A stretch of DNA of 24,765 nt, from positions 1 through 24,765 of the forward strand of contig JAADVB010000257.1 in NCBI GenBank assembly GCA_023334545.1, given 5' to 3'. A program made the position numbers and the translations under genes. Under the pieces are notes generated by a model. It was not told the DNA's origin, made no database searches, and saw only the letters and a program-made list of their open reading frames with translations. Of this stretch, positions 1 to 9,600 are shown piece by piece; position 1 is the first letter of the stretch; each line of letters starts with the position of its first letter. Origin of the DNA: Salisapilia sapeloensis (lineage: Eukaryota > Oomycota > Peronosporomycetes > Peronosporales > Salisapiliaceae).

Positions 1-141
1 CTCCATACGACTCTTCAAGAATCGATGCTTAAAGTCTGGATTGCTTATCGAGATTGGCAGAAGTATGCCTGCATGCGCACTTTTGTCGAGCGACCGAGGT
101 TACTTTTTGGCATAATAACCAGAGATTGCATCTTTAATAAA
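1..141 (+). repeat. Left copy of a perfect 141-bp terminal inverted repeat
   Basis: Bases 1-141 are identical, base for base, to the reverse complement of 24625-24765. Identity stops sharply at base 142 (c here, t in the other copy). One frame stays open through the segment, but I recognise no protein family in it. Because the match starts exactly at the window edge on both sides, the real repeat probably continues outside the window. The length of 141 equals a common final k-mer of a de Bruijn assembler, so the visible length may be set by assembly rather than by biology. Confidence 0.95.
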
Positions 142-425
142 CCTGAAGGCGTGATGACAAAAGTGAAGGTAGTAGATATCGGCATAAGAACTTGAGTAGC
201 GTTCGTCGTCATGTGCTTTAAGAGTATTGCATCTACGCTTGTTTATACGGTTTAAAATGCTTTAAAGTCAAATGAAAAACTACAATACAGCTTCATAAAA
301 CTAGTTGTTGCAAGGAGTAAAATCTCTGCGGTGGGAGATTGCTATTGATACCTTTGTCATCATGACCATGTCTTTTGCTCAAATAAGCTCCTACACCTCT
401 TCTATTCTGTATTACGCACTTCCAC
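142..425 (+). repeat. Diverged inner flank of the left repeat copy
   Basis: Past the perfect match, the sequence still aligns loosely with the reverse complement of about 24360-24624. Shared blocks include tagcgttcgtcgtc against tagcattcatcgtcg, and aaaactagttgttgcaa against aaaactagttgtcgcaa, in the same order and at similar spacing. The two ends therefore carry related copies of one dispersed family that have diverged and carry small gaps. The inner boundary near 425 is approximate. Stop codons interrupt the frame that is open in the 141-bp part. I cannot assign a transposon class. Confidence 0.5.
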
Positions 426-954
426 CAAGATTACACGTTCACTGTAAAGCTAAACTTGTGCGATTGTTGGCGCTATCCATTCGCAAAGATGCTAGTTTCC
501 ACAATCCTCCAGCAGTATCTTATGAACACGATCTCATGATTCGGACCATTGATGCCAACAAGCATAAAAAGCAAGACCTTACGAATCAAGATAGATACCT
601 TAGATCTAGTACAACGACATGCTACTTGTTATATTAAGTGCTTTCGACCCACTCTAAAGCCAAGCAGCAACATAAAGCACAAGCGTCTAAACCTTCATTT
701 TTGTATACTAAGCACGAAGTAGAGTATTCTACCACTTATATACTATTACCAAGACCTTGTCAATATCATCTTCTCATCAAAAAATGTCTACTACACTCTA
801 CTGCACTTGGAACACGCACATATCGTACCTCATCTGCATAACCCTCCAGTACCGATACACCAACTAAATCCAAAACAATTGGATAAAACTAAACATTTCA
901 TCCAATCACATACGGAATACCTAGAAACCATCAACTAAACCACACAAGTTCCTC
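426..954. other. Gene-poor stretch upstream of Nup133
   Basis: No recognisable gene. The region is visibly more AT-rich than the genes that follow. One plus-strand frame from 305 to 841 is open apart from a single TAA at 635-637, but it starts at a non-ATG codon, lacks the codon bias of the neighbouring genes and resembles no protein I know. The last 60 bases or so before 955 should hold the Nup133 core promoter; tttcatccaatc at about 897-908 is a weak match to the oomycete Inr element. Confidence 0.5.
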
Positions 955-3900
955 ATGTTTAGCTCTCGGAAGCCGCTGGAGGTGCCGCCGAGCAAACGGT
1001 TCGGCAGTGATGCACTCACATCCTCTTCCTATATCACTTCCAAGCGTCCGAGACTTTTGCACACTCCAACTGCCAATACGTCCGTTGAAAATGCGACGAT
1101 TGCGAGCGATGGTGCCGCCGATATTGGTGTACTGGACATGCTGCCGACTTCCTTCGCGGAGGAAGTGCGTGCTTGTGCAGTAAAGAGGATCCTCTCCTGT
1201 CGCACACATAATGATACGCATCAGAATGCAGATGTATTCTACATTGCAGTGCTACCGACGCGACTGCTCCTGTGGTCTTCTGAAGGCAAGCGCGAGACGC
1301 TGTCACTATCGCTTCCAGACCAGATTTCTCCCGTTTCAGATACGATGACGCTTTACCCGTTTGTATTCTCATTATACGGCTCTTCTCTTTCTTTGCTTCT
1401 CGTCTGCAGCTCTGGACTCGTCGCCTTGTACGATGACATTGAAGCTCCTTTCGAAAGCACGCCATTGACTGTCCAAATCCCGCTTCAGTCTCCTCATGAG
1501 CACGTCGAGACGAGTGCAGACGCCATCTTTGTCGGTCTCCAGGATTATTCACAAGCCAATGACGAAAGTCTCAAGAGTTTGCTCTGTTGGAGTGACTTTG
1601 GACAGTTGTGGGAAGTCGCGATCGAAGACCATCGTCTTCGTATCCGTACGTTCGACTGCCGGGAAGCTAGTTTGCTCTCTGGTCTGTCCAAATCTTTTTC
1701 TCGTTTCTTAGGCGGATACAACGACTCGATCGTGCCTCTTCGACAGGTACAATTGGCAACGACTGGATCGAATGCATCGACTCATGAGAGTGCCAACATG
1801 CTGCTCTTGTCTGCCGACGGATCACTCGAGCTGCGCTCCTTCAATACGGCTGACGTCATGGACCCCGAGTGTTCTCTCTGTTGGAAGTACGACGCCTTGA
1901 CGGCAGCAAAAGAGTGTTTCTTTAGCAGATTTACGTCCAGGAGGCTGCATCACACGCGTGTGCTTTCTATTGCATATGAAAATCAGGATACTGTTGGTCT
2001 TCTTGTAAGTTTCTCATGGCAGGGAGACGGCAATACGTTCAAACTGTCCTACGCACTCGTACACTGTAGTAAGCACGCGCCCAACCGTGCGTTGCAGGTT
2101 GCTAGCTTCCATCTTCTGGACTATGAAGTATCTCTATCGCACCCGGATGAAGCGAATGAACTGACTCATACACTAGTAGAGTGCTATCCAGTGACAGATG
2201 CAGGCGTCTACATCGTCTGGACATGTAGTATGCCTGTTCAAATAGCTTCTATCCGTCTCCCGTCTGCTGACACGGAGCTCGAGTCATCTTGCTTTGCTCT
2301 CCAGAGCGACATGACACGTACTCCACACGCTTTTAACTGTCAGATCACGAGCAGTCCTTTGTCTCCGAACGCTCTACGTGCATCTCTTTCCTTCATTTTG
2401 TTGGATGGAAGTGATCGTGGTCCGTCCTGCACTCTGTGCTTAGCGACTGCTTCTGCTATGCAGCAGATTGAGCGCCGAGTGCGTACGCAGACACCAAAGG
2501 TGTCTCTACCACCAGCAACTGGACAGCCAGAAGTCCAAGAGTACGTCCAGCAGCTCTCCAACGCCTTCCTCCAGTCCATGCACGGTGGACTACCTAACCT
2601 ACGCACAAAGGACAGTGAGCTTCCGATGCTTGCCGAAGCTGCTGTCTCGCTCGCGCTCCAGATCGTAGACGTAACTCCTGCGACAGGACTCCGCTGGGGC
2701 GTGCAAGAGCCGTCTGTCCAGAGCTTGATGCAAGCGACACCAAAGCTCGTTCGTTTCCAATTGGAAGAGAAGCGATCGAGGCTGAAGGAGTTTGTCGAGT
2801 TCCTCCAGCTCCAATGTCCGAGTCTATGGGGCGTCCTACAGGCGTCTTCAGACCTAAGCGATCGCCTAGCAGAAGGCAAAGAGAAGCTGGATGCAGCCGT
2901 AGCACTAAGTAAATTACAACATTCGTTATTATCTGGTGAAGAGGATGCGGTCAGTGGCCGTTTCCTCTTGCACGCGATTGAAAAGACGGTCGAGATGCGT
3001 GGACATTCTTCTCAAGAGCTCGAATTAGCTGGATACAATGCGTTTGACATTTTCTTCTCGGAAGCAAGCAACGTGGCCGATCTCTTGCCTTGTCTTATTT
3101 CAGAACTGCAGAAGATGGCAGCATCCGTTGGTAGGACCGACTTGTCGTATTTGCACGCATTGTTGGAAACAGGTCATACGATCACTAGTATGCTCCAGTC
3201 GCTGTCGTTTGCAGGAAAGGAAGCGCGAGGTCGATGGTTATTCGCGTACCTTTTGAACGACCAAGTGTTGACGGAGCAAGTGTCTCGATTAGGAGAAGTC
3301 GTCGGGTACATTCGTCATGCGTCAGACGAATTTAGACAAGTAGAGCACGGTCGAGAGGAAGTAGCGGATGCAGCGAAACAACTTGAAGCACTCGCGTCGT
3401 TGCTACTAAAGACGTACGAAAGGTACTTGATGAAGCTGCATGGAGATGATACAGTGGTGAAGCAAGAGCTCGTACGCGTCGCGCCACTAGTTTTAAATCC
3501 TCTCATCTACGTCGCGACAAGCGAAGATAAGGGATCGAGTGTATCAGCTGAAAGTGCCTTCCATCGACATGCAGAGCTCTTTGCGAGTGCGAGGAAGTTG
3601 TGTGAAGAGCATGCGTACTATGAAGGCATGGCGCACTTGGCTCAGATGGAGGATAAGGATGTGTTTGGCGAGTTGGATTACGTCTTCCCAGGCGAAAGCG
3701 GACGTCTGTCTGGCTTGAATCGACTGGAAGAGTACTGTCAGACGTACGACGGGTTCCAGCAGTTCTTGATGCAGTGGTGTGGTGGAGACATTGAACGTCC
3801 GTGGCCTGCTCCGCGATCAAAACGAGCGTCGAGTGACCATGCATTGCTAGCATACTTGCTCTCTAACTCCAAGATGGAGGCGGATGCATACGTCAAGACG

Positions 3901-4626
3901 CATGAACGACTAGGGCGGTTCGCTTGGATCACGTCCATTCGAGTGGACAAGTACGGAGAGAGTGGAAAAGCAGCGTTAGTAGAAGCTAAGGAGGAGGAAG
4001 AGGATCTAGGTAGGCGACGGACGATGGCGAGTATTGCTAAGATCGCTGCGATGGCGGCGGACGAGACGGATCAAGAGACGGAGGAGAAGGCTGCTAGAGA
4101 GTTGATTCGCACGCGTGTGCAGCAGTCGTTGCAAGACCTTCCGATCGACTTGGCGATCGACTCGGTGCCGTTGAAACCAGAATCCTTAGTAGATCGGTGT
4201 CTAGAGGCCGAGTCGATCATCCCGCTGGAAGATCCACTTCGATCAAGTGTCTTTGTCATGGCGTTAGAGGTACTCGATTCTCTCGCGAGTGAACCTTCGC
4301 GTCTGTGTAGAAATTTGCATTCGTTGCGGCTGAAAGCATGGCGTCAAGCGCTGCATACGGACCGGTCGATTTGGAAGGAAATGGTCGAAGAGTACATTTC
4401 GAGTGCGAATGAAGACAAGATCGAGGAGCTTATGCGGCAGACGTTGGTGTTTAACGCGATGAAGAGGTATGTAAAGCTGATGCCAACGAGTGTCGAGTCT
4501 GCTGCATTGACTCGCGAGATGGTCGAGACGTTGACGGACGGAGAAGCAGAGAGCGGGGAGGATGTCGTGTTTAGCCCTCGATGCCGGCAACTCGTGCTCA
4601 AGGCACTGGACCTGGCACGGAACTAA
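955..4626 (+). CDS. NUP133: Nucleoporin Nup133-like protein
   Basis: A single uninterrupted exon of 1,223 residues starting at ATG 955. Nup133 is a scaffold subunit of the Nup107-160 (Y) complex, on both faces of the nuclear pore. The first 65 residues or so are basic, serine-rich and probably disordered. Residues of about 65-470 are beta-rich with hydrophobic strand repeats, as in the N-terminal propeller of the Nup133/Nup155 family. From about 540 to the end the protein is almost entirely helical, as expected for the stacked C-terminal domain. Segments such as YYEGMAHLAQMEDKD (about 880) and RRTMASIAKIAAMAADE (about 1020) resemble the Nup133 C-terminal signature. Length is close to animal Nup133 (about 1,150). 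The overall two-part fold is clearer than the exact family; Nup155 is the alternative but is usually longer. It converges on the chromodomain gene, with 320 bp between stop codons. Confidence 0.75.
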   Translation: MFSSRKPLEVPPSKRFGSDALTSSSYITSKRPRLLHTPTANTSVENATIASDGAADIGVLDMLPTSFAEEVRACAVKRILSCRTHNDTHQNADVFYIAVLPTRLLLWSSEGKRETLSLSLPDQISPVSDTMTLYPFVFSLYGSSLSLLLVCSSGLVALYDDIEAPFESTPLTVQIPLQSPHEHVETSADAIFVGLQDYSQANDESLKSLLCWSDFGQLWEVAIEDHRLRIRTFDCREASLLSGLSKSFSRFLGGYNDSIVPLRQVQLATTGSNASTHESANMLLLSADGSLELRSFNTADVMDPECSLCWKYDALTAAKECFFSRFTSRRLHHTRVLSIAYENQDTVGLLVSFSWQGDGNTFKLSYALVHCSKHAPNRALQVASFHLLDYEVSLSHPDEANELTHTLVECYPVTDAGVYIVWTCSMPVQIASIRLPSADTELESSCFALQSDMTRTPHAFNCQITSSPLSPNALRASLSFILLDGSDRGPSCTLCLATASAMQQIERRVRTQTPKVSLPPATGQPEVQEYVQQLSNAFLQSMHGGLPNLRTKDSELPMLAEAAVSLALQIVDVTPATGLRWGVQEPSVQSLMQATPKLVRFQLEEKRSRLKEFVEFLQLQCPSLWGVLQASSDLSDRLAEGKEKLDAAVALSKLQHSLLSGEEDAVSGRFLLHAIEKTVEMRGHSSQELELAGYNAFDIFFSEASNVADLLPCLISELQKMAASVGRTDLSYLHALLETGHTITSMLQSLSFAGKEARGRWLFAYLLNDQVLTEQVSRLGEVVGYIRHASDEFRQVEHGREEVADAAKQLEALASLLLKTYERYLMKLHGDDTVVKQELVRVAPLVLNPLIYVATSEDKGSSVSAESAFHRHAELFASARKLCEEHAYYEGMAHLAQMEDKDVFGELDYVFPGESGRLSGLNRLEEYCQTYDGFQQFLMQWCGGDIERPWPAPRSKRASSDHALLAYLLSNSKMEADAYVKTHERLGRFAWITSIRVDKYGESGKAALVEAKEEEEDLGRRRTMASIAKIAAMAADETDQETEEKAARELIRTRVQQSLQDLPIDLAIDSVPLKPESLVDRCLEAESIIPLEDPLRSSVFVMALEVLDSLASEPSRLCRNLHSLRLKAWRQALHTDRSIWKEMVEEYISSANEDKIEELMRQTLVFNAMKRYVKLMPTSVESAALTREMVETLTDGEAESGEDVVFSPRCRQLVLKALDLARN

Positions 4627-4946
4627 CGAATGGAACACGTTTTCTTTTTCTTAAGAGAGATTAAAAGTATTGAAAAAAGCGGGTTGGAAGAGGCAGGAGG
4701 GTGGGAAAATCACATGAGGTAGCCAACCTTTATCTGCACTAGTACCGGAGAAACAAGTCTACTAAGCCGTCGGCAAGCGCGAGAGAGCGATGGTCATCTA
4801 TGATAGGCGATGCTTAGTACATGGCGTTCTTGGTAGAAAATGTTAAGTACGTACGACTGAAGCAGACATGATACCGACCCGCAGGTCGAGGCCAGGCATG
4901 CCCGTGAGCACCATCCAGCTACAGCGTTCACGACAGATTAGTCTTC
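4627..4946. other. Convergent intergenic region, no gene seen
   Basis: This 320-bp stretch lies between the stop codons of Nup133 (+) and the chromodomain gene (-), so it should hold both 3' UTRs and polyadenylation sites. A run with ttctttttcttaagagagattaaaag follows Nup133 directly. I see no open frame, repeat or RNA gene that I would support. Confidence 0.5.
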
Positions 4947-6140
4947 CTATGTCCTTTCGTCGTTTATGTAAAAAGAGATAATGTACATGTCGGATCCGAA
5001 GAGCGTTAGTGTCCCAACTGCCAAGATTGCGAGCGAGACCTTGGCGAAATCGTGCTCTTTCTTGAGGAAAGCGTCGACGAATGAAGCGATGAGTGCTACG
5101 TCTGCAATGACAAAGCACGTCGTGAACCAGTACAAGTAGTCCATGGCGTCGTCACCGCATAGAACCAAAATCTCGGCAGTGCTACGCCACGCGAGAGCGA
5201 TGGCGATCCACTTGGCAGATGCTCGGTCTTCCTTTTGGACTAGAAACGCCAACAAGGCTGTGACGGGAGCGATGAATGGCATCCAGGTGTGCATTTCCGT
5301 TAGGATGTCGTCGGCGCTCACCAATTCCTTTTTCAAGTACAAGTTATGAATTGCTAGTGCTACGAGAACGACAAAGACGGCAGAAATGGAGAGGAGACGA
5401 GCATCCGTCGGTACTCTCTTCACGACTTTGCTTGTCTCCTTCTTGGCCTTATTCCACTGCTTCTGTGCGCCGGACGTTGCATTGTCTAAAGCACTCTTCG
5501 TTTCATTCGTAGTCTCCGCCGAAGCCGGGACGAGCACAGTTTGCTTCTGGGTGATCTGGACTTCACGACGGACCACTGGATCCTCTGTCGCGTCGCCACT
5601 CATCCGTCCAACGAATTCAGTGCTTTCATCTCCGACAGAGCTGTCTCTGGATTTGCTGCGTCCACGAGAAGACACACGAGACGACGTACTTTCAGACCGT
5701 TCCGACTTGCGTCCGCGAGAAGACTCGCGAGAGGTGTCCCGGCTTTTACTCGTGCTACGTGGTCGGCCACGGCCGCGACGAGCAGGACTTCTGCCACGCT
5801 CCTTGTCCGAGGAAGATGCGTAGCCATCCTCTTTTTTACGAGCTGCAAGCATCCTGCATTACAATCCATCCATGTGGTAAGTGATTAATGAGCTCACCTT
5901 TTTCGAATTTACGAATGATGTTCGAGTATCCATCGGCGATGAGATCCATGCGAGTCTCCCTACATTATGCGAAATGAGTACAAGAGCAAAGGAAGCGAAC
6001 GAAAAAAGATGGACGTACCACGTATTGCTGTCGGCACCAAAGCCCTTCCAGATGACGAGATACTGGACTCGACCACGCACGGTCTTCCGGTCCAAGATCC
6101 GCTCGATCGTGGCATTATCCTGCTGCTTTTGTTTCTCCAT
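4947..6140 (-). CDS. Chromodomain / AT-hook / RS-rich multi-pass membrane protein
   Basis: Three exons on the minus strand: 6140-6019, 5959-5898 and 5842-4947. The introns (5960-6018, 59 bp; 5843-5897, 55 bp) are GT-AG and the join gives one 359-residue frame. Residues 9-61 form a chromodomain (ERILDRK, YLVIWKGF, NTWETRMDLI, IIRKFEK). Of the three HP1 methyl-lysine cage aromatics, the first is replaced by alanine; W and F remain. A basic RS-rich linker (about 65-135) contains an AT-hook core, RRGRGRPRS (83-91). Five hydrophobic helices follow, at about 210-231, 247-264, 272-290, 298-321 and 327-350. The family of the membrane domain is not recognised; it does not look like a sterol reductase. 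I infer an inner-nuclear-membrane chromatin tether. A TGA lies in frame upstream at about 6210; ATG 6140 is the first in-frame ATG, but an additional 5' exon is possible. Confidence 0.8.
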
Positions 6141-6641
6141 TCGGTTTTGTCGCTTTCTTGTCTTTTCGCTTCCTTGGACAGACCACACAAATTCCCGCGC
6201 TCCGATTCAAATTAATTCTTTATCAAGTGTCTTTATTTTGACTCATATCCATTCAAATATATTTGCTTACTATAGAAGAATGTATAGAAGGGTTTTGTGA
6301 TAAAATACCGTGCTATTCTAGTATGAATTTAAATCATAAAATAATTTGTACCTTGTGTCTCACTTTATATTCATGATACGATAGTGTCTTTGGATGGAAA
6401 CGATTTAAAGTTCAAGTTGAAACGTCCATCATCCAAGTGACTTGCTGCCAAGTGGCTCTACTATCCGTATGATCTACTAGACACCTTCCTACGAGAGAAA
6501 CAAAGTATCTTGAGAAACGATAATGGACAAGAGACTGTAACCAGCAATAAGTATCTTCCCAAAAGCATAAAAGAAAATATTAAAGAGCCAAAATGCATCA
6601 AAACTTGGATCCTACGCCATGTACAGCTCCGGTCGATTCGC
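6141..6641. other. Intergenic region: promoter of the chromodomain gene, 3' side of the receptor gene
   Basis: 501 bp that must hold the chromodomain gene's promoter (near 6141-6300) and the 3' UTR of the receptor-phosphatase gene (near 6500-6641). It is strongly AT-rich between about 6200 and 6420. Short open frames occur on both strands but start at non-ATG codons or have no recognisable product. I found no clear Inr match. Confidence 0.5.
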
Positions 6642-9600
6642 TCAGCTGACGTTGCCTCGACCGTACGTACCTTCGGGGCACTTGTACTCTTCCGGAAGCA
6701 ACGACCGCTGAAGTCCATTGAACGCATACTGTCGTTTCCCAGTGTTCTTGTACGCGTTCTCAAGTCGCACGCCGTTGCTTCGCAATGTCGATACGGTACG
6801 AACAACGTATTCCGTCGGTAAATTGTGGAACTCGGCTAGCAGCTGCACTTGTTCGAGCGTCACTGCCATGGCCGTCCGATCCTTGGCGCTCTTACAGGAC
6901 GTCGCGCGACCAGCTCCGAGCATCCGACATAAGAAACTGCCTTCTTGTATAATCTTCGGGTTTTTTGTCTTCACGACCTGCTTGCTCGCGTTCAAGATTC
7001 GCTCTTCAAGCGAAGACAGGAGCGGACGGATGGTCGCCATCGGTGTCGGGACGTGACTGTCATCCAGCTGAGCGTAGCGGTCAATGTAGCTCGCTAAGAG
7101 AGAGAAACTTTTGTGATTAATCGTGTCCTGCAGACTCGTCCGCTTGCCCTGCGCACTATTCGCCAGTGACTGCATCTCGTTAATGCCTTGTGTGAACATG
7201 ATTGGCGTGACGCTAATGCGCTGTCCGGTCTGTAGACTATGTGGGATCTTGGCCAACACCTCATCGTTGCATCTCACGCCGATCGTCACGACAAAAGATC
7301 GAGGTATTGCTCCTCGTGACAAAACGACAGATACGACGCTCGGGAGGTCATTCAGTTCCTTCAAATGCAGATTCAGCGATGGTAAGTTGGCAGGAGGTTT
7401 GGTGTCCAGTGCAAAGGATACGTTCTTCATAGCATCCACCGATGCAGCAAAGTCTTCTAACATGCCATTCTCCTTTCCTTGCGTCGACAATAAACTCTCG
7501 ACTTGGAAGAGGAAACCGATTTGATCTACAAGTGTCAAGAACTGTTCGTCCTTTGGATGCTGCAACGCGACTTCTAACTGTCGACAGAACGAAGCGACGA
7601 GTGACGTTAATGCCTGCGAGACACAAGCGTCGAGACGCTGTGTCAAGTGCCACTTGGTTTCATCGTCTGCACGCACCTCTGCCTGCGTCCAGTCAGCGTC
7701 TTCCCCACCATCTTCTCCGTCATCGTTCAACGTTTTGGACGGAGACTTTTTCGACAGCTTCGCGCGAAGACCGAGGACACCCATGCCATGTCGGAACTTG
7801 AAGCAGTGTGCAGCAAACGCACCGACAGTGATCGTTGGATACACCTTGACATTCTCCGACGTTCTCTTGGACCTTTGCGACCGGAGTTCCTGTACAGGTC
7901 CGACCCACATATCCTGGACGTGAAGATTTGTCGGTAGGAAACGGAGGACGAGACTCTTCTTCTCCGTACTCGCCTTGAAGTTCACGCTCTCCGCTTCTCG
8001 ATCATGACACGTCTGGAGACACTCGCGCAAAGCGTCGACGTACATCCGACGTTGCTGTACTCGATCTTCCAACCAGTTAAGCACGACCGCGTGGTCGTTC
8101 TCGCCCTGGATCTGATCAATCACATTGTCATAGTAGCCACTAAGCAACCCGTTCTTCATCTTATGTTCAAAGTTCGCGAGCGTCGATCGTGCGCGTGACA
8201 AGTCTTCCGATCGTTCTTTCCCCAACAGTTCAAGGTACTGTCGCGGAATTTCATTCGACAAGATGCTTTCCGTCATCTCTTCCACCACGAGATCATCTTT
8301 GGAACCGAATTGGAACGTCTTGCTCAGATGGAAACCAGCATTCTCCTTAAGTGCACGTGTGCTCACGGTCATGGCTTGGATGTGAAGCTGTGGCGGTGCA
8401 CCAGAGTCGGAAGAGCTCTCGAGCTCGTCACTCGTGTGCGTTGTGCTCAAGGACGTTGCGTTTGATCGATGCGAACCTTGACGTGCGATCAAGTGCATCT
8501 CATTCGACGATGCGAGGTCGATCGCGGCGCAAGTGAATTCGCAAAAGACACGTGGACGACGTTGTGGGTGGAGTCCCATGCCCGAGACTCTCGACGTGGT
8601 TGCTCGTTCGCTCAGATGCACGGACGACGTCCGGATTCGAGTTCTAGACTCTTCTTCCTCGTCCTCCGGGATCTCATACACGACGAAGCGTAGTGCCGGG
8701 TTGTTCACGAGCAAAGGGACGTGCAAGACACTAAGGAAGGTGGCTAGTTGCGTCGAGTTGTCTGCATTCAACGTCGGAAGAACCGTCTCGGTCGACCCAA
8801 CACGCACCCAGTGGCTACCTGCAGGCGCACTCATGCTAATGGATGTCGACGTACGTCGTCGTAGCATCGAGATCTCATTCTGCAGTCCTGTCTGGATGAC
8901 GTTCGAGACGCTAGCTCTCGTATGCGGGTCCTCCATCATGTCTTCAGCAGCCAAGTCCACGTCAGACGGCAGCTCTGCCACGAACAGCTCGACACAACAC
9001 GCTTGCGTCAACGGTTGCTGCGTCGCCAATTGCACCGACAGCGCCAGGACGTTCTGATTCGTCGTGTCTGCCATGGCATTCGCACCTGCGTTGTATTCGA
9101 CATCGGGGAAGCGAGTGATGCCTGCCCAATCGTCGCTTAAAGTGTCCTGTGAGTATGGCATCGTGACCTTATCTCCCGTCTCTTCATCCTTCCCGCCGAT
9201 GCGACTTTGCATCGTGTCGCGAGAGTTCAATCCTGACAGACGTGGATTCCACTGCAAGAGGAGGAAACCTGCGGACGGTAGCATGATCGGGAGCCAGACT
9301 GTGAAGGTGTACCACACTACTGCATGGACAGACCATTCCTGCGTGTACAAGACGACGTCAATAATGCACGAGATACCAAAGGTAACGGCGACAACAACAA
9401 TGACCACGAGGTACGTCACGAGCGACTTTTTCATGACACGAACGATACGTGCGTCGAGGATATCACCTGACTGCATCACGAGCTTTCGACCTCGTTGGAG
9501 CACGAGACTACCTAAGGCCAACAGCACGAGTGCCATGACAAAGATAAGCACTTGGGCTCCGAGTGTCGATGGTTCATGCCACGAAGAGTACGGGACGTTA

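Noticed and set aside
1034-1552. Open minus-strand frame of 172 codons opposite Nup133
   Set aside because: Shadow of a codon-biased gene; starts at a non-conserved position, has no recognisable domain, and the plus-strand frame is clearly coding.
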